From Gammaproteobacteria bacterium (GTDB lineage Bacteria; Pseudomonadota; Gammaproteobacteria; Pseudomonadales; Azotimanducaceae): a stretch of DNA of 64,000 nt. The DNA lies in contig JAJFKA010000009.1 in NCBI GenBank assembly GCA_021773555.1, forward strand, positions 1 through 64,000. The letters are read 5' to 3'. The notes below the pieces were generated by a model, which saw nothing but the letters and a program-made list of their open reading frames with translations, had not been told where the DNA came from and made no database searches. Positions 34,722-43,077 of the stretch are shown here, one piece after another (position 1 is the first letter of the stretch; each line of letters opens with the position of its first letter). The position numbers and the translations under genes were made by a program.

Positions 34722-35531
34722 ATGATTCAGGCAGGCATTTGCCTGACTGCATTGACTGGCTGCTTTCCTCCGTACGAGCCCGTTTCGCAGGATTCGCGCG
34801 AGGAGATAAAATTTAGCCAGGTCCAAATCGAGCAGCATCAGATATTCTTCGCCGAGAGCGGTGATGCATCCGATCCGCTGGTACTTTTTATCCATGGCAC
34901 GCCAGGATCGTGGCAGGGATATGCGCGATATCTGCAGGATCCGGTGCTTAGAAGTCAGGCGCATCTGGTAGCTGTGGACCGACCGGGATTTGGTCGTTCG
35001 GGAACACAATTACCCGGCTTTCGGGAGCAGGCAAGCATCCTGATGCAGGTAGCGCAGGTGAACCACTCCGGGGCACCGGTGGTGCTTGTTGGACATTCAC
35101 TGGGCGGCAGCCTTGCTTATCGCATGGCTGTCGATTACCCCGATAAGATTGCTGGAGTGGTTGTCATCTCGAGCAGTATTGACCCGGATCTCGGCGGTGC
35201 CCGATGGTATAACCAGCTTGCCAGCTATTCGCTTTTAGCCTGGGCTGTTCCGGAAGGATTGCTTCGCGCTAACCAGGAAATCATGCCACTGGGGGAAGAA
35301 CTGGCGATTCTGGCGCCGCTACTGAACCGGATTACCTCACCGGTTTCCGTCATTCACGGTACCCAGGACAAACTGGTTGATTTTCGTAACCTGGAGTTCG
35401 CCCGGAAATCGCTGACCCATGCCAATGTCAGAATAGTGCCGGTTGAACGCGGAGGGCATTTCCTGCTATGGGATCAACCGGAGATTGTTGTCAGGGAAAT
35501 CGTTGCATTACTGAGCAGATCAGAAGACTAA
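34722..35531 (+). CDS. Alpha/beta hydrolase, predicted lipoprotein
   Basis: A 269-residue alpha/beta hydrolase. The N-terminus MIQAGICLTALTGC is a short lipoprotein signal with the lipid cysteine at residue 14; a GTG at 34701 would add seven residues. HGTPGSWQGY gives the oxyanion loop, VGHSLGGSLA the nucleophile elbow serine, and HGTQDKLVDF plus GGHFLLWDQPE the catalytic Asp and His. It should be anchored in the envelope and cleave an ester or amide. The 3' end overlaps the convergent small lipoprotein gene by four bases. Confidence 0.85.
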   Translation: MIQAGICLTALTGCFPPYEPVSQDSREEIKFSQVQIEQHQIFFAESGDASDPLVLFIHGTPGSWQGYARYLQDPVLRSQAHLVAVDRPGFGRSGTQLPGFREQASILMQVAQVNHSGAPVVLVGHSLGGSLAYRMAVDYPDKIAGVVVISSSIDPDLGGARWYNQLASYSLLAWAVPEGLLRANQEIMPLGEELAILAPLLNRITSPVSVIHGTQDKLVDFRNLEFARKSLTHANVRIVPVERGGHFLLWDQPEIVVREIVALLSRSED

Positions 35532-35902
35532 AAACCACCACCGATTCCGAATGGATTGTTTCGTTCAGCTGCGACCGCACGACCTGCCACGAGCAGTTCT
35601 CCCTCATGTAAGGGACCCCCGGCCAGACAATGAAACATTTCATGCTGGAGGATTTCGTTGTGGCCCTGTACGTAATAAATCTCCGCCGGACTGTGTTTTT
35701 TCGCGAAGAAGGTGCAACCGAGCTTGCCGTCGCACTTCTCAGCAACCATCTCCCGGCTCAGGGCGTAAACCGTCGGTTCATCACCGCAGCTACCGACGCG
35801 CGCCTGGTACATATCCACCGGCTTGAGGGTATAGCCGAGTTGAACGGAAGCACAACCAGGCAGTAGAAATCCGATAATCAGGAGCAAACCTAACTGTTTC
35901 AC
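35528..35902 (-). CDS. Small lipoprotein with HExxH motif
   Basis: A 124-residue protein. The signal MKQLGLLLIIGFLLPGC ends in a lipobox with Cys17. The mature part has further cysteines (SCGDEP, KCDGKLGC) and HEMFHCLAGG, a zincin-type HExxH. It would be an unusually small metallopeptidase-like or metal-binding lipoprotein; I recognise no named family. The start is GTG 35902, with a weak ribosome site. Confidence 0.7.
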   Translation of the reverse strand: MKQLGLLLIIGFLLPGCASVQLGYTLKPVDMYQARVGSCGDEPTVYALSREMVAEKCDGKLGCTFFAKKHSPAEIYYVQGHNEILQHEMFHCLAGGPLHEGELLVAGRAVAAERNNPFGIGGGF

Positions 35903-36125
35903 GTCGAAGACCCTTTGTTAACTGTTCGAAAGAGAGTCTAGGCAGCGAGCGTAAGGCCTTTATCGACCTTGTGTAATTGAATGTAAGGATTTGAAAGTTG
36001 TACCATTTTTGAGGTTACAGCCCGAAACAGAGCGTTTGCCCGATTTTTTCTTCGATCCGGGCAAAATCAGCTTTTAATCAGTTGTAGATGCGTTTAAATA
36101 GGGGAAACGAATTGTCGGAGTGCAT

Positions 36126-37223
36126 TTGAATCTCGAACTAATAGCCACGTTCGCTGCGACAACAGTGTTGTTGTTGGGGTTCCTGTCTCTCATCAATCCG
36201 TTGGCGACGGCAGTAAAACTGGTCGATCATCCGGACGGCGATCGTAAGCAGCACGATGGTCTGGTGCCGTTAACGGGCGGCGCTGCGCTGCTCCTGACAT
36301 TTTTTACGATCTTCATACTGACACCGATCGATACCCAGGCTATCGGATACCCGCTTGACTTCTGGCCCACTGTGGGTGTTTTGCTGACTGTGCTGGTGGC
36401 GGCTCATGTCATTGATGATGTTCTTGATATTGATGCGGTGGTGCGACTTGGGATTGACGGTACCATTGGGGTGCTGTTGTGCACGCTTGCATTGCTCCAA
36501 CTCGACACCCTGGGTTATTTGTTCGGGCCGGCTGAAATGACGCTTGGTCGCTGGGCGGTTCCGATGACAGTGTTCTCTTTTGTTGCTGCAAGTAACGCCT
36601 TTAACTGGACTGATGGCATCGATAGCTTGTGTTCAGGGCTGGGGATTGTCTGCTTCGCAACGCTGATTGCCCTGCTCAGGGAAACTTCCCGAACCGATGT
36701 AGAAGGACTGGTTGATCTGTGTATCCTGATTATCACGGCACTGATCCCCATGTACATGGCTAACCTGGGTCTGTTCGGTCGCCGACTAAAGAGTTTTCTC
36801 GGTGATTCGGGTGCCCGGCTGATCGGATTTATTGCCGCCATTGTGCTCATCTACGCAGCCAGGAAGGGTATGATCGATCCTGTTGTGGCGTACTTTCCGA
36901 TTGCCGTCCCTGTATGTGATTGTCTTATCCTGATGGCAGTGCGGATTTCGCAAAAACGTTCACCGCTGTCAGCAGATCGACTGCATGTGCACCACCTGAT
37001 GATGAATGTGGGACTGTCGGCCACAATGACTCGCCACTTGCTCCTGTTGATCGGTCTGCTTCTGGGCGCCCTTGGAGTGATGCTTCAGTATCTCGATGTT
37101 GAGGAATGGCTCATTTCCATCGTCGTGGTTGTTTCCTTCTGGCTGTTCATTGCTTTGCGCGTCGTGCTTGTCAAACTTGCCTCAAGAGCGGACGTTGCCC
37201 AAGACACTCCAGCTGTAACCTGA
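36126..37223 (+). CDS. WecA/MraY-like undecaprenyl-phosphate sugar-1-phosphate transferase
   Basis: A membrane protein of about 365 residues with some eleven helices and the polyprenyl-phosphate HexNAc-1-P transferase signatures: VIDDVLDID (Mg motif), SNAFNWTDGIDSL (like NxxNxxDGIDGL), FLGDSGARLIGF, and the cytosolic His motif RLHVHHLMM. It starts glycan assembly by loading a sugar phosphate onto undecaprenyl phosphate. TTG 36126 has GGAG five bases upstream; GTG 36120 overlaps that site and is less likely. It heads the EPS locus and is followed five bases later by the lasso B2 gene. Confidence 0.88.
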   Translation: MNLELIATFAATTVLLLGFLSLINPLATAVKLVDHPDGDRKQHDGLVPLTGGAALLLTFFTIFILTPIDTQAIGYPLDFWPTVGVLLTVLVAAHVIDDVLDIDAVVRLGIDGTIGVLLCTLALLQLDTLGYLFGPAEMTLGRWAVPMTVFSFVAASNAFNWTDGIDSLCSGLGIVCFATLIALLRETSRTDVEGLVDLCILIITALIPMYMANLGLFGRRLKSFLGDSGARLIGFIAAIVLIYAARKGMIDPVVAYFPIAVPVCDCLILMAVRISQKRSPLSADRLHVHHLMMNVGLSATMTRHLLLLIGLLLGALGVMLQYLDVEEWLISIVVVVSFWLFIALRVVLVKLASRADVAQDTPAVT

Positions 37224-37228
37224 TTACC

Positions 37229-37660
37229 ATGCGATCGACAGTACAGAAATTTCTCGCCATGGCGGTCAGGCAGCAATGGCTTGCCATGAAAATCTGGACC
37301 CTGCTTGGTTATGCGCGTCTGGCGCTCATCAGACAACCCTTGAAGACGCTGTTACCGGCATCCCGAGTGGCTGGTGTGTCTCCTGCTGAATTGTGCAATG
37401 CGCGGGAACTGGGTAGCCTGATTGAACGCGTTGCCGACCACACGCCCTGGCGAAGCGCCTGTCTTGTGCAGGCGCTGGTTTGTGTCTGGATGCTGGATAC
37501 TCGTGATACGCATTATAGCTTTCACCTCGGAACGAGGTGGCTGGGCAGTTCGCTTGACGCGCATGCCTGGGTCAGTGTCCAGGGTGAAATAATCTGTGGC
37601 GAGCAGGTTGCCGCATGCTACCAGGAGATTATTCAGCTCGACTCTGACCGATCATCTTGA
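37229..37660 (+). CDS. Lasso peptide B2 protein (leader peptidase, transglutaminase-like)
   Basis: A 143-residue protein of the lasso B2 type (Transglut_core3), the cysteine protease that removes the precursor leader. Seen are the catalytic cysteine block WRSACLVQAL (C78) and LDAHAWVSVQG (H112). At the usual acidic third position after HAW there is a Gln, so the third catalytic residue is not obvious. ATG 37229 lies six bases after the wecA-like stop, so the two are translationally linked; the frame is open further upstream inside that gene. The remaining lasso genes begin at 38856 beyond an opposing gene, so the cluster is split. Confidence 0.85.
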   Translation: MRSTVQKFLAMAVRQQWLAMKIWTLLGYARLALIRQPLKTLLPASRVAGVSPAELCNARELGSLIERVADHTPWRSACLVQALVCVWMLDTRDTHYSFHLGTRWLGSSLDAHAWVSVQGEIICGEQVAACYQEIIQLDSDRSS

Positions 37661-38817
37661 AACTTGATCAGACCGATGCGCGCCGCGGTAATGATCCTGC
37701 GTATATAGAATAGTGGTAGCATGAAGCGGTTACTTGATGCATAAATCATCAGCATATAGTCCGGTTGAGGGAAAAGCCGCCGCAAAACGTACCTGACTTT
37801 ATCGGTGAAACCGGGAATGTGCCTGAGATTGAGCATGGCGCGATTAGCGATGCCAAGGTCGAGATCTCGCTCGAGCAGTGTGAGTGACTCATCGAATTCT
37901 GTTGACCGAAGCTCTTTAAGTGTTTCCTCATGCAGGTCTGTATTGAACCAGTGTCGCGCCACCAGGATGCTGTTGGCAACGATGGCGCCTATGTTCAGAT
38001 TTTTTGCCAGTTGCAAGGATTGGTTTAGTAGCTCGCGATCCAGTGACTCAACTAACAGTGAAATATCATGCAGCCAGATCAACCGGTCGCCAAGATGAGA
38101 GTAGTGCTGGCCTCGATGAAAACAGGCATGCAGCAGGGCGTGGCTGCAGGAGGGTACCCTGGTCGATTCGGGCAAGGTTTTGATGCTCAGTGAATCCTGC
38201 CAGAGCGTCGTAAAGGTCATCGTCCGGGTCCATTGATGCCGGGAGTTCGAGATCGACTCGTGGAGATCAATGATGTGGCTTATTCCGAACCTGCCGGATT
38301 TTCTATACTCACAGGCCTGAGTTTTTTCGACACCTGCTTCCGGCGTCGGCCTGAATTTGTGTTCGATGAGAAGTTCTGCTGCCTGAGGCAGATCAGCACT
38401 GTCCACAAAAATGTCTGTGTCTGCACGCGGCCGTGTTCCTGGCTCGGGGTACAAGTGCGTTGCCAATGCTCCGCCCTTTAGCAGTAAGGAGCGGATGCCG
38501 GCGCTCCCCAAAGCAGTCAGTACCGGCAAAATCTGGCGGTTGGTTTCCTCATGAAAAACCATTTCATCACGGGCTATTCGGATGATACGGGTTTTGAATG
38601 ACTCGCTGACAGGCCTGCCTTCTGACTGAATTTTCTGCAGAACAATCGGGGCGATCCCGTGGGCGACCAGCAGATCGAGGAAATCGGCCTCGTCGTCTGG
38701 ATGCATGATCGGCGCGACCCCCACAGAAGGATTGAACAGGCTTCTGACGAACGTTTCAAAGTGCGTGACCGGTGGGGCCGGGGCCGGGGTTAGACTGGAT
38801 GGGGTTAGTGTGGGCAT
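37633..38817 (-). CDS. Nucleotidyltransferase-fold protein (NTP_transf_5), lasso-cluster accessory
   Basis: A protein of about 394 residues of the NTP_transf_5 family. The signature is LLLKGGALATHLYPEPGTR followed by PRADTDIFV, with the two aspartates of a polymerase-beta-like metal site. A helical region with HACFHRGQHYS follows. Such genes are often found near lasso or other RiPP and EPS clusters, where their role is not settled; nucleotidylation of a peptide or protein is conceivable. ATG 38817 is chosen; the frame opens at 38901 inside the divergent gene. Its 3' end overlaps the B2 gene by 28 bases on the other strand. Confidence 0.75.
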   Translation of the reverse strand: MPTLTPSSLTPAPAPPVTHFETFVRSLFNPSVGVAPIMHPDDEADFLDLLVAHGIAPIVLQKIQSEGRPVSESFKTRIIRIARDEMVFHEETNRQILPVLTALGSAGIRSLLLKGGALATHLYPEPGTRPRADTDIFVDSADLPQAAELLIEHKFRPTPEAGVEKTQACEYRKSGRFGISHIIDLHESISNSRHQWTRTMTFTTLWQDSLSIKTLPESTRVPSCSHALLHACFHRGQHYSHLGDRLIWLHDISLLVESLDRELLNQSLQLAKNLNIGAIVANSILVARHWFNTDLHEETLKELRSTEFDESLTLLERDLDLGIANRAMLNLRHIPGFTDKVRYVLRRLFPQPDYMLMIYASSNRFMLPLFYIRRIITAARIGLIKFQDDRSESS

Positions 38818-38855
38818 TCTGCTATATTCAAATTCGACAAAAAATCGTTGACGCA

Positions 38856-39140
38856 ATGCAAGATTACATGACTTCCCGCTTAAGTGTTTCCACGGAAGCA
38901 ATCTCGCAGGAGATTGGCGGCGAAACGGTTATTCTGGATTTGGACGGTGAAAGCTATTTTGGTCTCGATGCCGTCGGTAGCCGTGTTTGGCAATTGATCG
39001 GGCAGCACGGCGAATTTGAGCAGGTATTTGAGTGCATGCTGGAGGAGTATGAGGTTGAACCGACGCAACTGCGTCACGACTTGATTGAGCTGATCGATCA
39101 ATTAGTGAAGAGCGGGTTACTGCTGGCAGAGCCACAATGA
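38856..39140 (+). CDS. Lasso peptide B1 protein (PqqD-type RiPP recognition element)
   Basis: A 94-residue PqqD-like winged-helix protein: ETVILDLDGESYFGLDAVG, then RVWQLI and a C-terminal helix pair DLIELIDQLVKSGLLL. In lasso pathways the stand-alone B1 protein binds the precursor leader and hands it to B2. ATG 38856 or 38868 are both possible; neither has a clear ribosome site. Its stop overlaps the methyltransferase start (ATGA). A TATATT at 38823-38828 could be a -10 box. Confidence 0.88.
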   Translation: MQDYMTSRLSVSTEAISQEIGGETVILDLDGESYFGLDAVGSRVWQLIGQHGEFEQVFECMLEEYEVEPTQLRHDLIELIDQLVKSGLLLAEPQ

Positions 39141-40258
39141 GTTACGAGACCCTCTACGATCACCGGGAGATGCTTCTCGACAGCAGACGCAATGAGATCT
39201 ACCGGACGGCCATCGCCAGAGCGGTCCAGCCCGGTAGTGTGGTTCTCGATCTCGGCGCCGGCCTGGGATTGCATGGATTTATGGCGGCGGTCAGCGGTGC
39301 TAGCAAGGTATATATGGTTGAACCGGGCCGGGTTTTGAACATCACCCGTCAAATAATGAACGGGGGGAAATTTGCACAGAACATCGTTTGTCTTGATGGC
39401 AAAATTGAGGACGTGCAGTTACCTGAACCCGTTGACGTAATCATTTCTGTGTTCACTGGCAACTTCCTGATATCGGAAGATTTGTTGCCCTCGCTGTTCT
39501 ATGCAAGAGAGCATTTCCTGAAACCGGGTGGAATCATGTTGCCTGACCGGGCCGAAATGATTGTCGCACCGGCGCAGGTATCGGAATTTTATGAAGCGAA
39601 CATCGATTGCTGGCAACAAACAGTTCACGGACTGGATTTGAGCGGTCTCCGGACTTATGCGGTTAACAGCCTGTTTAGTGGTTCGGCCAGCGAGCTTCAA
39701 GCGCGCCTGTTGTCACGACCGGGCAAATTAAATGAGGTTGAATTCCATAGCGCTGACCATGTGAACTGCGATCATAGCGTCACTGTCCGGGTCACCGAGG
39801 ATGGTGTTTGTCACGGATTTCTCGGCTGGTTCAATGCAATGCTGGGTGATCAGTTGCTGTCCACTGCACCGGATCAGCCGGCCATGCACTGGCGCCAGGT
39901 TTTCCTGCCAGTGGGCGAACCGGTAGCTGTGAGCAAAGGCGACGAACTTAACTTCGCCCTGAAAAGGCCGGATTTTGGCGAATGGACCTGGACGATAACC
40001 AGTCCAGGTGGCCAGCAACGGCAATCGACGTTTCTTTCCGAGCCCAGACTACCTGCCGTCATGGAAAAAAAGTCGCCACAATACCGTGCGAAGCGAACCG
40101 AAAAAGGATCGGCAATCCTGCAGGTACTGATTGCAATGGATGGTGAGACCAGTACGACTGATATTGCTGAAAAGTTGCTTGATGACTTCCCGGACCAGTT
40201 TAAAAACGAACGGGCCGCGATCGACTTCGCGGTCTACATCGCTGAGAGATATAGTTGA
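39137..40258 (+). CDS. PRMT-like SAM methyltransferase with PqqD-like C-terminal domain
   Basis: A 373-residue protein. Residues 1-300 follow the protein-arginine-methyltransferase plan: motif I VLDLGAGLGLHG (36-47), DGKIEDVQLP, PVDVIIS, FYAREHFLKPGGIMLPDRAE, and a THW-loop equivalent MHWRQVFLPVGEPV (250-263). In the double-Glu loop the first Glu is Val105 while the second is kept as Glu114, so ordinary arginine chemistry is doubtful. Residues about 315-373 (GSAILQVLIAMDGETSTTDI...) resemble a PqqD/RRE domain, which would let the enzyme bind a precursor leader. Start and stop overlap the B1 and kinase genes. Lasso tailoring is inferred from context. Confidence 0.78.
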   Translation: MSYETLYDHREMLLDSRRNEIYRTAIARAVQPGSVVLDLGAGLGLHGFMAAVSGASKVYMVEPGRVLNITRQIMNGGKFAQNIVCLDGKIEDVQLPEPVDVIISVFTGNFLISEDLLPSLFYAREHFLKPGGIMLPDRAEMIVAPAQVSEFYEANIDCWQQTVHGLDLSGLRTYAVNSLFSGSASELQARLLSRPGKLNEVEFHSADHVNCDHSVTVRVTEDGVCHGFLGWFNAMLGDQLLSTAPDQPAMHWRQVFLPVGEPVAVSKGDELNFALKRPDFGEWTWTITSPGGQQRQSTFLSEPRLPAVMEKKSPQYRAKRTEKGSAILQVLIAMDGETSTTDIAEKLLDDFPDQFKNERAAIDFAVYIAERYS

Positions 40259-41196
40259 TGTACCAGATCTTTGATGTGACCCTGGACGCAGACCTGGCAC
40301 TGACGGAACTTGTCGAAGTTGGGGTTCCCGTTAACGTCTGCACCCTCAACCTGACAGTTCGCCGTGGTACTTCCATGTTGCTCAACGAACTTAAGTTTGT
40401 GCACCACTGGAGAAATTCCGGTGGCCACGTCGATCTTTCGCTGGCCATTGTCGAGCAGGGATATTTCGTTCGCTTTCCAGCACTGGTAGATTTTCTTATC
40501 AGTACCGATGGCTGTCTCATCGAGTATTTCATGGACACGCCGTTACCCGAAAACACCTTGAGACACATTCTGTTGGACCAGATGATTCCCCGGATACTGG
40601 GCCAGCAGGGTGCACTGGTACTACATGCGAGTTGCGTGCGGATTGATCGTGTTGGCGCCGTGTTGTTTGTTGGTGAAAGTGGCGCGGGTAAATCGACACT
40701 CGCTGCGAGCCTGCAGACACAGGGAGCGGAGCTGATCTCCGATGATTGCATCCTGGTGAAATTCTCTCCCGAACCCCTGGTGGTTCCCAGTTATAGCGGA
40801 AGCCGGTTGTTCGAGGATTCAATGGCGGCGCTCCAGGCGCAGGGTGGTGAGCTTGTCAATCACTACACTGCTAAATTCCGGCCGACACAATTGACCAGCC
40901 CCGTGTTGCAAACCCCGCAGCCACTGGCGGCAATTTGTCTGCTGGACGTTCATGGTCACCGGGAAAATACCGTTACCCGGTCTCGATCTGCAGCGGACCT
41001 GATGACACTGATCAGCCAGACGTTCCAGCTGGACGTCACCGACAAATCATCGGTTCGCAGACAGTTCGAAAACCTGCAAAAACTGACAGCAGCCGAAAAA
41101 CCCTTGTTCAAAATTGGTTACAGCCATGACCTTGAACAGTTGCCGGGTTTGACCGCTGCGGTAATGCGCACCCTGCAGCAGCAGGCAGGAAATTAA
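40258..41196 (+). CDS. HprK-like kinase of lasso peptide cluster
   Basis: A 312-residue protein whose C-terminal part matches HPr kinase: VLHASCVRIDRVGAVLFVG with H123, Walker A GESGAGKST (139-147), and LISDDCILV with D162/D163. Lasso clusters with such kinases can phosphorylate a C-terminal serine of the peptide; here both precursors end in proline, so the target must differ. ATG 40258 shares bases with the methyltransferase stop (TGATG); its stop shares one base with the cyclase start. It is part of the B1-M-K-C operon. Confidence 0.87.
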   Translation: MYQIFDVTLDADLALTELVEVGVPVNVCTLNLTVRRGTSMLLNELKFVHHWRNSGGHVDLSLAIVEQGYFVRFPALVDFLISTDGCLIEYFMDTPLPENTLRHILLDQMIPRILGQQGALVLHASCVRIDRVGAVLFVGESGAGKSTLAASLQTQGAELISDDCILVKFSPEPLVVPSYSGSRLFEDSMAALQAQGGELVNHYTAKFRPTQLTSPVLQTPQPLAAICLLDVHGHRENTVTRSRSAADLMTLISQTFQLDVTDKSSVRRQFENLQKLTAAEKPLFKIGYSHDLEQLPGLTAAVMRTLQQQAGN

Positions 41197-43031
41197 TGTC
41201 AGCGATTTCCGGATTGCTCCATCGGGATAGCAGGCCGATTGATGCGGACTTATCGGCCACGCTGGTCACCGCCACAGCCGTCAGCGGACCGGATGGCAGC
41301 GATATTATTAACCAGGGGAATGTCGCCCTTGCTTTCCATCAGCTGGCCGTCAGCTCAGTGCCGCGAAGCGGGCTTGTTGCGAGCGAAGATGGCAGCCTGC
41401 TGATCTGTTTTGATGGCCGAATCGACAACCGGGGCTCGCTGCCACAAACGCAGAAGGGTACATTTCCCGTTGATGCCGTGCTGGTACTAAATGCCTATCA
41501 GAAATGGGGACACGACTGCGCGGCGCGACTGGTTGGCGACTTCGCGTTCGCCATATGGGACGCATCGCTTCGCCAGATATACTGCGCGCGCGATCATATG
41601 GGAGTGCGTCCGTTTAACTATTTCCTGGATAATCGAACGTTTGCCTTCAGTTCCGCGCTACAGGGTTTACGAGGTCTCATCGATGCTCAGCTGTCGGTGA
41701 ACCCCACAAGAATTGCGGACTACCTGTTGGGCTTTGAGTATGCAGATTTCGACACCACATTTTACCGTGAGGTAAAACGACTGCCACCGGCACATTATCT
41801 CATCGTCGCGTCGGACAAAGTTCAGATTACGCGCTATTGGTCGCTGGATCCGGGTGAGTCGACTGGCGATAAGGGAAGTGAGCACTACCGTAACACTTTC
41901 CTCGAACTGCTGGACGAGGCCGTTGACTGTCGTCTCGCGGATGTGGATAAGCCTGCGTCAATGTTGAGTGGTGGACTGGATTCGGCCGCGGTAACCAGCC
42001 GTGCCCTACGGGTTCGTCCTGACCTGGCGATATTTTCGGCGGTTTCAAAGGATGCTTTTGCGTGCGGAGATTCCATGGCGGTCAAAACATTCACTGAGGC
42101 CAGGCGAGTTTCTCCCCATACAAGCACGGTGGATGCCGTCAAAAATATATTGGGTGTCGCCGAACAACTGGATGATCCCTTTGCGGCGATACAATCACTT
42201 GCACTGGTGTTGTATCGGCAGGCGAGATCGTCAGGGTATACGGTCATGCTGGACGGTGTGGAAGGCGATCTTGTTATGTCATTACCCTCCGACTATCCGG
42301 CAGTGTTGATGCGTCAGGGTCTGTATTCATCAGCATTAAATAGTGTTTTGGAACGTTCGGGACACTTCGGGTCTAACCCCATGATGGAATTGTTGGGTAC
42401 CATGCGCAGCGCTTTCAGCCCCTATGTCCTCAGAAGGTTCATCACTCGTTCACGTTTTCCCGCAACATTTGGCCGACTGGCAGAAGGTTCCATCATATCC
42501 GAGTCACTGCTTCGTGAGCCTGGACTACGGGATCGTTATGCGTCATTGCTTACGCCTGATCGATCGGCGCGGGATAGCCTGTTCTCATTGCAGGCGAGTT
42601 GGCTGGAGAAGCCTTATATCGCCGTTGCACTGGAACGGTATAACAATGCCGCGGCCGCGAGCGGTATCGAAGTACGCCACCCTTTGCTGGACAAGCGGCT
42701 GTTGGAATATTGCGTTGCGCTTCCCCTTAACCAGAAAGTTCGCGGTGGATGGTCGAAATGGTTGCTCAGGGAGGCACTGGATCATGAATTGCCTGGCGAA
42801 CTCGCCTGGCGAAAGGACAAACCGCACCTGGGCGGCAGTTTTACGCTGGGGTTGTACGGGTTAATGGAAGATCGGATTCGGATGCACCTGGGTGATGTAT
42901 CCCTAAATTCAGAATTTATTTCGCCCTCAAAACTCCGTAGACTTCTGAACCTGAATGATCCCGGTCCCCTGGAACAAGAGCAGCTCTGGATGACTTACTG
43001 CCTGTCCTGCTGGTTACAGGCTAACCGGTAG
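41196..43031 (+). CDS. Lasso peptide cyclase (asparagine synthetase-like, C protein)
   Basis: A 611-residue homologue of asparagine synthetase B, as in lasso cyclases that adenylate the Asp/Glu side chain and close the macrolactam. The N-terminal glutaminase-like domain starts MSAISGLL, lacking the catalytic Cys2 of true amidotransferases; DFAFAIWD and CARDHMGVRPF are kept. The ATP pyrophosphatase motif SGGLDS is at residues 258-263, and the C-terminal EVRHPLLDKRLLEYC region is intact. It follows the kinase directly and precedes two precursor genes. Loss of the glutaminase cysteine fits ring closure by the peptide's own amine. Confidence 0.92.
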   Translation: MSAISGLLHRDSRPIDADLSATLVTATAVSGPDGSDIINQGNVALAFHQLAVSSVPRSGLVASEDGSLLICFDGRIDNRGSLPQTQKGTFPVDAVLVLNAYQKWGHDCAARLVGDFAFAIWDASLRQIYCARDHMGVRPFNYFLDNRTFAFSSALQGLRGLIDAQLSVNPTRIADYLLGFEYADFDTTFYREVKRLPPAHYLIVASDKVQITRYWSLDPGESTGDKGSEHYRNTFLELLDEAVDCRLADVDKPASMLSGGLDSAAVTSRALRVRPDLAIFSAVSKDAFACGDSMAVKTFTEARRVSPHTSTVDAVKNILGVAEQLDDPFAAIQSLALVLYRQARSSGYTVMLDGVEGDLVMSLPSDYPAVLMRQGLYSSALNSVLERSGHFGSNPMMELLGTMRSAFSPYVLRRFITRSRFPATFGRLAEGSIISESLLREPGLRDRYASLLTPDRSARDSLFSLQASWLEKPYIAVALERYNNAAAASGIEVRHPLLDKRLLEYCVALPLNQKVRGGWSKWLLREALDHELPGELAWRKDKPHLGGSFTLGLYGLMEDRIRMHLGDVSLNSEFISPSKLRRLLNLNDPGPLEQEQLWMTYCLSCWLQANR

Positions 43032-43044
43032 TCGGGATAACTGT

Positions 43045-43071
43045 TTATAACGATTCGGTCATCGTTATAAT
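43045..43071 (+). promoter_or_regulatory. Inverted repeat overlapping TATAAT promoter of lasso precursor genes
   Basis: Perfect 10-base arms TTATAACGAT (43045-43054) and ATCGTTATAA (43061-43070) are separated by six bases. The right arm overlaps an exact -10 hexamer TATAAT (43066-43071), whose 3' end is six bases before the ATG of precursor 1. Transcription would then start at or next to that ATG, giving a leaderless message; this agrees with the lack of a ribosome site. No good -35 box is seen, suggesting activator control. The repeat could instead act as an RNA hairpin. Confidence 0.55.
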
Positions 43072-43077
43072 GGGCAC

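Noticed and set aside
37106-37228. Longer B2 protein starting at 37106
   Set aside because: The extra 41 codons lie inside the WecA-like gene in another frame; ATG 37229 just after its stop fits the family.
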